This document shows, one piece after another, positions 10,476 through 23,281 of a stretch of DNA of 64,000 nucleotides. Source of the DNA: Bagarius yarrelli (taxonomy: Eukaryota; Chordata; Actinopteri; Siluriformes; Sisoridae); the NCBI GenBank assembly GCA_005784505.1, contig VCAZ01000227.1, positions 174,501 through 238,500 on the forward strand. The letters are read 5' to 3'. The translations under genes were made by a program, and so were the position numbers. The notes beneath the pieces were generated by a model. It was given only the letters and a program-made list of their open reading frames with translations. It did no database searches and had not been told where the DNA came from. Position 1 is the stretch's first letter. Every line of letters begins with the position of its first letter.

Positions 10476-13400
10476 TTAGCTTTATTAAATACCCCTGTGT
10501 TCAGTTACAAGTGTGTCCCTTTAAGTTCATATCTTTCCTGTAGAAAAAACTCTTCACGGTTATTATTGCGCTTCCTTAAAAACCCCCATGAAACTTTGTG
10601 TGTGATTTGTAGGTGATTAGGTGATGTCGTTACTTCAGACATTCTTGTCTTACTCGTTCTATTCAGAGTGTCATTATTTTACTGTCTTGGTACCCAATTG
10701 ATTCCTAAACTTTTTCTTTTAAAATGAGACAAACTAACCAGCTAATATTAAAATAGGTGTCTCTTAAAAATAATCTTACATTAAATGTTGTTTTAATTTC
10801 TAAACATTACCTCATCTTTGTCTTTTAACCAAATATCGTATTATTTTGACTTTATTTCATATAGTTTTAAATCCAGTTTAATATAATTTTTGTGAAATTT
10901 AGTTGGAAATTAATGTTCTCTATTTGTTCCTTATTAATAATGAAGAAATTTTCTGTTCATTTTAAATAATAAAACACTAAGTTTTAATTTGCATTATTTT
11001 AAATTAACACTTAAATTATCTCGTTGTTCTGTTTTTCCCCTAAAAAATCCTGAAAACAATCTTCAATTCCACAGAAACTACTTATCTTCTTTTTTTAAGC
11101 CATTATCTCATTATTTAAACGTGATATCTCATTATTTAGACATTATTTGGATTTTTTCATGTTTTATTTTGACTTGTCTCATTAAAATATGTCATCTTTT
11201 TTTTTGCACTACGAGATTGTTTCTAAGTAATAAGTATGATTCAGTGATGAATTATTTCGGGTGAAAATGACTGATGGTTTGTACAGTAGTCCTGTAACAC
11301 ATTTGTGTGTGTAATTTTAAAGGATGGCGTGAGCGGTATAATTGCTCTTAAAACCGTATAAATGCCACTTCTGTATTTTAGAGTATCAGATGATTGGAGA
11401 AGCTCAGCACTTCTACAGAAAAACTATCTCCACCTTCTTTTTTATTTATAGTTAATCACAGTGATGCGTCAATTAACATAAAGTTCACAATAACCGAAGA
11501 ACGTGTTGGTCAGGGGCCCTGTGTCGCAGCCCGATCTCCAGTCATTCCGGCGTGTCCTGACTCAGCGATGTGAGAAGTTGAGAAAGATCTGGGTTTAACC
11601 GACGCATGTTGTTTCTCAGCGATGAGTCTGGAGCGTCAACAGGAAGTGTAATGTTCACAGTCACTGCCTCACTTTCTGAAGTGATAAAATAGCACAGCCG
11701 GTTTTATTTATCTTGCTTTAAAAAATCTCCTCAATTTATTAGAATATCTCGTTTCTTTACTCTTTAATTAATTAATTAATTAATGCGATCCTCATTAATT
11801 ATCTTAATCTTATTTTTACTTTTTGTTCTTCCAATTAATTATTACTTGACTCTATCTTATTTTTTTAAAACACAGATTTCTTTTATTGCAAAACATCACC
11901 TTTTTTTTTCTTTTAATCTTTATTCACATTTTAACATATTTTATAATCTGGTTTATTTTGTTCATTTTGTGTAGCATGTACTGTATGTTTAGTGTTTTCA
12001 CAGCGCATCTCATTTTATTCCAAAATAATATTTTGACAATTTAAAAACCAGTTAAAATTTTTTATAACGAATCAGTAGCTTATTTTTTTTAAATAATAAT
12101 TATTTTGATTAAGTTTTTCATTATTGCAGTGTTTTATTGTTAATTCTATTCAGTACGTCTGTATTTTAATCCATTCATCTACTGAAGGGTTTTTTGTCAT
12201 TACTGCTATTTTTCATCTTGTTTTTTTTTTTTATAGTGTCTTATGAAAAAAATTCTAGTATCTCATTTCCAATTCTTATTTTGCCAGAGTATCTCAGGAA
12301 TGTCTTTAAATGCATTTATTAAAAGAAATCCTTATATTATTATTATTATTTAAAAATTGTAAAGCTGTTGAAATTGTATTGGTTAGAATGTGTTAAGAAG
12401 TTCACTCATCGGTTTTGTGTGCAACATGTTTTTCCTTTAATTTACAAAGTTCCTGTTTTTTATAAAGTTTAAGAGAGAATAAGCGGTTTAGGGAACAGAT
12501 GTTAACAGCTGTCGGAACATCAGTAATATCTTAAATGTGCTGGGTTTTTTTTGTTACTGATTTAATAGGAAGTGAAGAGGATGGTGGAAGTGTGGGTGTT
12601 TTTTTTTTTCCTCTCCACTCGTATGCTTTCTGATTTTTAATAAGTTCACTCGGTCAGACAGAGACGTTGGAAACATCTGCTTATCCAGATGTTTAGACAG
12701 ATCAGCAGAATTAATGGGTAGTTTTAAATGGAGATGCAGAAGAGCATGCGGAGAAAAGCTCATTAAAAGCCTCTCCGTCTCTTGCTCTCAAACGCAGCTG
12801 TCGTTTCGGGTCTGATCCGAACATCAGGATTATTTTACATCAGGTGGTTTTTAAATGTTTCATTCTCTCATCCACCTGCACGGCTGACACGTTCTCCCAT
12901 ATTACAGACCGTGCCTTCATGTCGCCTTTCTGTCTCTTTCTCTGCCAGGTACCTGTTGATCACGGTGGGGGTGGTGTACGTGCGCTCGTTCCCTCAGTCG
13001 CGCAAGGACATTTTGAAGGACCTGGTGGAGATGTGTCGTGGTGTTCAGCATCCTCTGAGAGGGCTGTTTCTGAGAAACTACCTGCTGCAGTGCACGCGCA
13101 ACATCCTGCCTGACGAGGGCGAACAGGCCGAGTAAGAGCCAAACGCTTTCGCACGAGTTCTAATTCCTGCTGTCTCACAGTATCTCGACAGAAATACAGA
13201 GAATCCACATGTTATCAGTACATCAGTTTTACTAAGATAATATTCAGATTGATAAAGTTCTATTCAGTCACAAATGAGCTGTTATTATTTGCATAATATT
13301 TACATAAATTTGAAATATAAAATTATTTTTCTATATAAATTTTGTGAAATATTTAAAACAGCTCTACAAAACTGTTCCTTTAGTGGAGCACAAGGTTTAT

Positions 13401-16400
13401 TAAGTCCAACACTATATAGTATCATTGCTAATCAGAAGCTAGTGGGTTCGATTCCCAGCACAACCAATCTGCCATCGCTGGGCCCCTAAGCAAGGCCCCT
13501 TACCCTTAACTGTACAATCCTCGTCTGCTAAACGCCACAAGCTTAAATGTGTAATGCAAATTTTCATTAAAATAATAATTTCTATAACATTCATTACATA
13601 AATTATGTCATTTGCAATTTTACCTCGAATAAGTAGTATAAAACATGTGACTTGACTTCTGAATTCTGATTGGCCATTGTGCTGTTAATTATTGTCTGTA
13701 GTTTTTCTACGGGAATAGAAAGAATATAAATGGTATTATTTAGTGAAGGTTTAATCGTAATGGTATATAAGGAGTCTCCAGTGTCAATGACATTATTTAT
13801 TTATTTATTTTTTTAAATCACAGGGAGGAGATGACCGGTGACATCAATGACTCGATCGATTTCGTGCTGAACTTCGCCGAGATGAATAAGCTGTGGGTGC
13901 GAATGCAGCACCAGGGTCACAGTCGCGACCGGGAGAAGCGAGAGAAGGAAAGACAGGAACTGCGAATCCTCGTCGGCACCAACCTGGTGCGACTCAGCCA
14001 GCTCGAGGGAGTCAACGTCGAGAAATACAAACAGGTAGCGCAGATTTACTGCGAGGAGCGCAAACGAGTCACTTCTATTCCTCTGGGAATCGATTCAAAT
14101 CGCTTAAACCTTAACAAAGAAATTATAATAGGGCCGACAGATTTAGAGAAATCATCTAGGAATAGTTTTAGAGGTGTTCATTATGAAATAATGAATCACT
14201 TTATGCTGAATCAAAGAGGTGATAAATCGAATCAAAGCATTTGATTCCTTTATTGCTTTATTCCTTTATTACTGATAACGGATCCAATATGGCCGTTGCT
14301 TATTATTATTAAAATATCCAGGCAGTAAATTTATTATGGGTCTTTACAGATGCAGATGCTTAAATAGTCAAACAGTAAGAAAAGAAAATCTGTATTAAAA
14401 CAAAAGAATCATCGAAAGTCATTTTAGAATTGAATTTTGAGGTTCTTAGAGTTTTCCACCCCTGTTATTAACACTAAATATTATAATGATTAAATATTTT
14501 TAGTAAAGCAAATCATGGAGTATTACCATAAAACCACAAAGCTTCGACTTTCACCCTGCTCTGGGTATAAATCACACCGCTTGACGTCTTACTTGCACAG
14601 GACGAGCTGATAAAATTGATTGACTCTATAATCCCAGCCTGAGGAAAGACACTCTTGAGTCCTGAATTGTCCTTGTTAATAAGCAGAAGAGAGACGCTGT
14701 GTGTTTTAATGGCTCTTTTTATAGACCAGCCGCTCATTAACTGCACTCTCACTGGACTTTCTGTCCTCAGATATGTCTTTCAGACGCTCGTTTATCGTAA
14801 TCAAACGGTTTTGTCTCCGATGCGTTTATTGCTAACGGTTGTAATAAACTACAAACGGACTCCAGGGTTTTTCTCTCTCGGGGCTTTTTAAAAGAACATT
14901 CGATTATAAACTGCTCGGCACAGAAAACTCTATTATAAGTAGAAAACTGTTATAAAGTATAAGAAGAGTTAGTTTTTTTGGACAGAATTTGGATAATAAA
15001 ATGTATTTTTTTTTTATCAGAAGTGCAGTCATTAAAGGTAAAACAAATACTGATAAAATAAAATGGATAATAAAATGTAATTGATTTATTATCAACTTCA
15101 GAATTTTTGCTATAAGTTCGATCAGTTTTCTAGGTGAATTTGCGTATTTCCTGTTCAAATGCACGTCAGCGCGTCACTGTGCTCATCGTGTATTGCGCAG
15201 TTCCTACCTAACTGAATTGAGAGTGTGTAATTAGCATGTGCACTGTCTCGCCAGTTATACATTTACATGTCCCGCATTCAGCAGACGCTCTTATCCAGAA
15301 CAACCTACATTTGTCTGTCTCTTTTTTGGTGGAGCTGGGAATCAAAGCCACAATCTTCAGGTTGGTAGTCCAACACCTTAACCATGAGCCACCACTTTCG
15401 CAATACAATGTAGGCACTTTTATTTGCTTCACTTTCTACACGTTACCTAATATATTCTACGCCTACGTCTAAGTCCCACTGGTCTGAAGTGAAACTGCAG
15501 CCAGTACCTCTGCTTCACTGAAGGGGGCAAGCATGAGCACATCTGGCAGATCATTGGATCTAAACCAGCTTCAAAATCTTGCTGGTCTCGAGTGGGAACA
15601 GGTGACGTCGGTGGGCGGAGCTTCCACCACTGCCTGCATTTCTAAATGCTGATGGAGCACCAATGCAAGAGGAAAAAAAAACGTATCTGAGGAGTGTGAG
15701 AATGGCAACCACAGAGATTCGCCAACCAAGAGGTTTAATATTTTAGGGGGGAGGGAATAAATATAAATAATAGAGAACGTGTTGGTGTTGGTAAACTCCG
15801 GCCGGCTCTGGATGAGTGCTGTAAGCGGTGTAGACGCAAGGCACTGATACACAAGCTGTCTGAATTACCCCATTATTCGAATCTGTTAGCTGAAATTTTC
15901 AATCCTTTTATAAAAGTTCTTAAATTAATAATATTTAAAATCCCTGTGAAAATTGATAAGGTATTAAATGACATCGCACTTCCTCTACTATTTTAGATTG
16001 ATGATGTTTCACGAAGGAAATACAGGAGACCCCACGAACGCAAGAATTTCTGCGATGAGCTTTAAACCCCAGCAGGAAAAATACTCGAACTGGTCTTGTG
16101 AGTCAGGAGAAACCCAGTGGGTGGGAATGTGAGCGCTGAAACTGAATGAACATTATGGTTATTTTTTGCTGTTACCTAGCCACCTGTGTGTGTGTGTGGG
16201 GGGGGGGGGGTGTAGCTAGTCTCAAAGGAAAAGGAGAGTCGTGTGGAAAAAGAGATTTTTGCCTTATAGTCGTAAAGCATTAATACGGTTGAAGCGTTAT
16301 CTGCGGTCTGTAATTGTGAACGCGGTAATATTTCTACATTTTAAGAATTAAGAACAATTTTTAGGTGTCAGGTTCCGTCCACACATCTGCCTCCTGATAC

Positions 16401-17586
16401 AGCGGAACCTCCATAACCAATTTTTATCTTTAAGAATGAACATCTTAAGAGAATATCAAGCATTTTCCACATAAAAACGAACAGGACGGACGGACGGCTA
16501 AGTTTGGCGCGACATCCGGGAGCATCAGTGGAAAGCTGAGCAAAGCCGACCGAAGCGAATTTACAAATTTTTTTTTTTGATTCATCTTTATTTCTTTGGC
16601 GCTTTTAACAACTGGGATTGTTTTAAAGCAGCACTTTTACAGAATGACATCAGAACCAACATCATTAAACATTCAGTAAAAACAGTCAATTTTATTGTTA
16701 TCCATAAATTAAGAGTCCCCAACTAAGCAAGTCAGAAGCGACAGCGGCAAGAAACCAAAACTCCCATCGGTGACAGAATGGAGAAAAAAAACCTTGGGAG
16801 AACCAGTCTCAGTCGGGGGGGCAGTTCTCCTCTGAACAGATAAACCAGTAGGTTCTCCATACTGCAGTAAAGTTTCTGTGGTTTTGTCCGGATGGCCGTT
16901 TAGAAGACAAGAGATCACTGAGAAAATGTCTTATGTGTCTTATATTATGTGTTAAAAATAAATAAATAAAACACCAGAACCAATTGAGTTGAAATGCTGA
17001 GGCTTCACTATATTAATTAAATGTATAAACTTTATGGAAGTTGGAATAGTGAGAACATGAGAACCTTCTCACTGTTTTATGTTAATCCAGGAAAGTGTGT
17101 GATGGACTGAACTCCTGTCCGTTCTTTCTTCTCAGATCGTTCTTTCTGGAGTCTTGGAGCAGGTGGTGAACTGCAGAGATTCTCTGGCGCAGGAGTACCT
17201 CATGGAGTGTATTATACAGGTAGAGAACATTAGCACACCACACAACACACTCCAGCCCACTCATTTCAGAGCGAGTTCTCGTTTCCATGCCGTCCTCGGT
17301 GCTTTAATCGCTCCGGGCGCTCGGACGCACTCCAGCCTCAAGCCGGGCTTTTTCCAATTCCAACACTCGGGCATGCAAGGAGCTTTTGTGGCTTAAGTAG
17401 TTGAAGGAAACAAGTGTGTGTGTGTGTGTGCGCGCAAGCTTAAGCAAATCAACCACCTTTCTATTTTCTTTGCAGGTTTTCCCAGACGAGTTCCACCTCC
17501 AGACCCTGAACCCATTTCTCAGAGCGTGTGCCGAGCTCCACCAACACGTCAACGTCAAGAACATCATTATAGCTCTTATTGACAGG

Positions 17587-17627
<41 letters not shown>

Positions 17628-20600
17628 CTCTCCCTCCTTTGTGTAGTTTTTCACCATTTCATGCCGTTGTTATTTTAGCCTTGTTGATCTTCTCGCTCTG
17701 CTTCTGCCTCTCTGTAGGTTGGCTTTGTTTGCTCACAGAGAAGATGGACCTGGAATCCCTGCTGAAATCAAACTCTTTGATATTTTCTCCCAGCAAGTAG
17801 CCACAGTCATCCAGGTACGTCCTCATTCAGCTCCTGCCTGGAGAGGAAAGAGAAAAACAATAGAACTTGTGTGTGGAAGTTCTTTTCCAGATCCCAAAGA
17901 GGAACCTAGTAAAAAAAGCAAAATACACCCCAGAGAACTAAAGAGGGGTGTATTTATTTATTTATTTATTTATTTCCTTTATTATGTTTCAATATGTAGG
18001 AGGGGAAAAATAAGTGCACCTTCTTTAATTTTAGTCTTATTAAAAAAAAATCTTGTCCCATTCCTCTTTAGAACATTGCTCCAGTTTATTGCTGCTAAGG
18101 GGCTTTGGTTTCTTTTCAGCTCTCCTTAATTTCCTGTTCTGGACTTCCAACATTCCAACACTTTAGCCCTTTTTTACTGTATGAGAATTTTCCCCTCTTT
18201 TCTTTTAAAATCCCAGACAATAGCATTTCAGGAACTTCTAGAAACCAATCATGGCCCAGATTTTACGTCAATTAAGATTCTTTTCAGGAAATGGTTTCCG
18301 ATCAAAATAAAACTTCTTCCTGTGAATGGACTGAGGGGGTGGGATAAATCTCAAACATGGTTCTGAGTTGTTTTGTGTGTGAATGTTCTGTTTCAGTCTC
18401 GTCAGGACATGCCGTCAGAGGACGTGGTGTCTCTGCAGGTGTCCCTAATTAACCTGGCTATGAAGTGCTACCCAGAGCGCGTTGATTACGTGGACAAGGT
18501 TCTCGAGAGCACAGTGGAGATCTTCAACAAGCTCAACCTTGAACAGTGAGTGAAACCGTCCCACAATCTTAAAAAAAAAAACCTCCAGCAGTAAAACATT
18601 TATTAAATAACAGTATATAAATCTGGGAAATAGTTCAGGGTGTTGCAGTTTAACATTTACAGCCTAAATACAATGTAAATCTGTAAATATTGTTCCAGTA
18701 ATCATACATATAACATGTAAAACACACAAACTGAACTTCCGTTTATAGGCATCGATCGATCGATACAAATTTATTAGTATAAAATAGATACAGAGCAACA
18801 AAATGCTGTTTATTATCTACCAGAAGTGCAAATAGTAAAAACTGTGCGGATAAATATGTAAATATGTACATCAGTAAATGAGGTGGTGTCCGTATGTGCA
18901 GGTTGTGTTTACAGCATATAGTGTGTATATTTATATATATATATATTGTGTGCAAAAATGTATGCATTATGCACATTGTGTACAACAGTAACAGAGATAA
19001 TAAACAGCTTTTATACAGTATGGACATGTGTGTATAGATTGATGGCTTAGTTAATTGGTTGATGAGTTAATTAGTGGGTTGGTAGGTAAATAAATAGATC
19101 GATTGGTTTAAGTGGTTGATAGGTTAAATGGTTGGGTTCATTGATTGGTTAAATGGTTGTTGGGTTAATTAATGGGTTGATCGGTAAATAAATAGGTTGA
19201 TGGGTTCATTGATGGGTTAAATGGTAAATGGTTGTTGGGTTCATTGATGGGTCATTGATGGGTTAAATGGTTGATGGGTTCATTGATAGGTTAAATGATT
19301 GATGGGCTCATTAGTCGGTACATAGATGGGGTGGATTGATAGGTTGGTAGGTAAAAAAGTAGGTAGATGGGTTGGCTGATGCTTGGTTGGCGGATGGGTA
19401 GTTACATAGATATATAGGTTGATTTGCCTCATTTCAACAACCCTGGTTTATTCATCACTTCCTGTTAGTGTTGACACAGTTTAATGCTGTATTGCAGTCA
19501 TACAACAAAACATCAATGGAAAAAATCATAAACCTTTTAGGAATTCGGGCCCTTTTTAGGAATTCTGACCCTTTTTAGGAATTCTGACCCTTTTTAGGAA
19601 TTCTGGCCCTTTTTAGGAATTCTGACCCTTTTCAGTTACTTTGAGTCTTTTCTTATATCTGCAAATGCGGCGTAAAATCAGTTTGACTTTTTGGCTTATT
19701 TACTGCATAAATAAAGCTAAGTAATATTTTTGTGGGGTTGCTTTATTTGCTGCTACTTTATTACATTATCCGCTTCGCTGGTTGGCATGTGAAGGTAAAT
19801 AAATTGATAGATCTCACTCGTCTAACCCCAAACTATCAGAATACTCTAAGTGGTAAAGTGTTAAACTTACTGTAACACTAATAAAGGAGCCTGTTGCTGT
19901 TATGTAGGAAAAATGTAACAGGAGAACTTGTTTGTATAAAATATTTTGATTAGAAAACGTTAGTTTATCTTGTCTGATATTTTTCAGATTAACATTCCGG
20001 TAATTTAAAGCAGCGTAAAAATGAAATCCAGACTTTATTGTAATTGTAGACATTGAGAGGTTTGTAGCACCCACACACTTTTTTTTTTTTCCTCTATAGA
20101 AACGCTTCATTCTGCACTCCTTTAATTACAGACAGAGGTTCGGTCCCCACGCACTCGCCGCTGGGCTTAAGGTCACCTCTGATTTGTAAAAGCCTTTTTT
20201 TGGTCTCAGCGTCTGAAATGCCACGGGCTTTGAAAACTACAGCAGTGTTTCTTTTTATGCAGTCATTGTCCACATGCTGCTTTTAAAAGTACATGTAAAA
20301 GAAAAGCCGCAGAAAGTGGAGAGCAGCGGCTCCGAGTCGTACAGACATCTAGAACAGCTTCTTCTTGAGGTTCTTATTTTTGTTCTGGTGAATTCGGACA
20401 GAATTTATTCTCTGAAATGTTGATCTGGAGGATCTAACATTATTTAAGGAAACACACTTTTAGTTAATTAGGCAAAAATGTGTGTTACGATTCAAATTTT
20501 CCAGCGAGAAATATCGTAAAGATGTCGCTGCTCTCTCTGCTTAATTAAATAGAGTGCGACAGGCTTGTTTTTCCCCCAGACACGTCTGCGCCACAGCGCA

Positions 20601-23215
20601 ATAGAGACAATTCAACTTTTTAGATTACCGCATGTAGAACCAACCAATCAGCTTTCTCACTGTTTCTGTTGCATTGAAACCTCAGCAGTAAAATGGAGGA
20701 GCAGCTTATCATTGTGATTCATTTTTTATTTTTTCCTTGTAAATATATTTAGTTTAAAATAAATAATGGCTTTCCACCCCTACTGTAACTCAATTTAGTG
20801 ACATTTCCTTGTTGTATTGGAGAGCGCAGCTGATGGTTGCTTAGCAACGATATACGCCCCCAAAAACGCAAGCGGCGAGTGCTTTAAAAAGAAGAAGAAA
20901 CTACAGTGCCTAATGTATTTTAATGGCTCTTTACGTAGATTTCCACTGACAGAAACCAGTTTTGACCGGTTCCCAGTCAGTGTTTGATGCATATGCTTAA
21001 AAAATGCCTGGTAAATGTTTAGTGCTGATGCAAATTTCTTGTGAAATTAAAAAATCTTTAAAAAAATTTGTGCGCCTTGTGGTTCTAGAACCGGAAATGG
21101 TTTTGGATCTTGTAGTTTTCGGGGTAAAGTGGGAAGTTGTAGCTCAGTAATGAAGATGTTGAACTGCTGATTGGTTGATTGCGGGTTAGTTCCCTGGCAC
21201 TGCTGAGCCACCGATTAAGGCCCTTAACCCTCAACCACTCAGTAGGAATTAAAAATATATATTAAATTACGTCTCTCTGAAAATGTAAATGTGAAATAAA
21301 TATTTTCTGCGAATCTGTGTTGTTGTTTAGCATCGCGACCAGCAGCGCCGTATCCAAGGAGCTCACCCGGCTGCTGAAGATCCCAGTGGACACCTACAAC
21401 AACATCCTGACGGTTCTGCAGCTCAAACACTTCCCGCTGCTCTTTGAGTACTTTGATTACGAGTCCCGCAAGAACATGAGTTGCTACGTGCTTAGCAACA
21501 CGCTGGATTACAACACCACCATCGTGGCGCAGGAGCAGGTATGCGGCGGGGAACGTGACCATTCCTACCTAACCACACGTTATTAATCAATACCTTTCGA
21601 ACAGGTCACCGTGTAGGCGTACAATCATGAACTGTAGACAATGTGGACAATGTATTCAACCACCCCCACCCCTTCTACTCCCCCAGTGCACCACTGAGCA
21701 GGTGATCTTTAGATTCAGGGTAAAGAAATGAGAATTGAGGTGGTCATAAGCTCACCAGGACGAAGATAAACACAGATAGAGCTTTAGTGACTCTGACATC
21801 CTATCAGCACATAATTAAAAGCCCATAGGAGGTGAATATAATGTTCTTTGAGTGAAGTGTAATGAATGAAAAGCTTTTATAAGCACACACACACACACGC
21901 ACACATCACAGGAGCAGAAAGAACACCGAGCTGGAGCTCATAATTCCATAATTATAGAAATAACCGGATTAATGTAACACATCCCGAGTGTATTATTCTA
22001 TTTTCTCCTCGTCGTTCCAGAACCTTTAGGACACATTATAGCTTTGTACTTTAGCTCGGAGTAAAATAAATAAATAAATGATGCAGCCGGAAACATTCAG
22101 TCGATTCAGAGTCAATTTGCTGTCCTGCGACGCCACTTAAACGCTCCCGAAACCCATAGTCATTGTTCTTGCCAGGGGGACTAGGGGTGGGGTGGTACCG
22201 GGGTGGGACTCGTTATTCGGAAAACATTTGCGTCACTGGCTGCCACATAGTCGTCGGATGACACGCTGTTATTTTCTCCCAGGTTTAGGACGTCTGTTTG
22301 GACGCGCTTTCAGTCTGATTGCTCGTCTGTCACAATAAGAACGTCCTTGATTTCCTGCTTTATTAGCTTTTTCCTAAAACACCACAAAGGCCGGTGTGAG
22401 ACTTAAGATACCGTCTTTCTTCTTCTCTCTCTCTCGTTTTTCCCTTTCGTTTTATTCTCTCTCCCTTGTTCTCTTGTTTCTCTCTCTCTCTCCTCTCTCT
22501 CTCTCGCTCTCTGACGTTCTCTTTTTTTTTTTTACATTTCTCTCTCTTGCACGCTCACTCACTTTTTTTTTTTCTCGTTCTCCGTCACTCTCTCTGTCTC
22601 TTTCTGTCTGTCCCCACTCAGCAATGACTCTGCAGTAGGTGGAGAACTGGTTAAAGTTGTTAGATCTGGATGGCTGATATTGCCCGAGAACGATAGCAGT
22701 CTAAAGTAAAGGGTTCTCTTTTCTAGTGCTTATAAAGTTCCTGGTTCTGTTTGATTTGCTTTCCATGTGGACTTCTGCTTGACGTGTAATAACCTGTGCC
22801 GCGGGACTAATAGAGTTTATTAACTGTGATGAGTTTATCAGAGAAGATTCCTGTGGATCCACGTTATTAGGATGTGATTAGGATTTCTGTCTGTCTGTCT
22901 CGCTCTTTGTCTTACTCTCTAATTTCCTAGGCGGTCTTTCTGTCTCATGGTTTGTGTTTTTGTTTTTTCTGACCCTGTCTTTTTGTCACTGACTGCTGGG
23001 TGGTCTATCTGTGTACCTGTCTGTCTCTCCACATCTCTGTCTGTTTCTAATGCTTTTTTTTCTTTACTATGTTTCTCAATGCGTCTTTGTCTATACGTAC
23101 ATGTCTGTCTCCTGGTCTGTCTAACATGTCCCCAGTCTTTTTTTTCCCTGTCTTTGTCTCTTTGTCTTTCTGCCTCTGTCTAATTTTTATATCAGTCACA
23201 CTTTCATCCCTCTCT

Positions 23216-23281
<66 letters not shown>

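Larger units (their letters stand above)
14035..17135. other. vps35 intron 6
   Basis: About 3.1 kb with one SINE (15258-15402), one further fish repeat (16575-16900) and a short poly-G run at 16199-16210. The rest is unremarkable and no coding potential is supported. Confidence 0.6.
18546..21330. other. vps35 intron 10
   Basis: 2.8 kb with a degenerate GGTT/GATT tetranucleotide region (about 19030-19420), a 19-bp tandem repeat, a SINE and otherwise AT-rich sequence. No gene seen. Confidence 0.6.

Noticed and set aside
16709..16918. 69-residue minus-strand frame with protein-like composition
   Set aside because: Falls inside a dispersed fish repeat whose other copy is at 42716-42862, and the frame is not conserved there.
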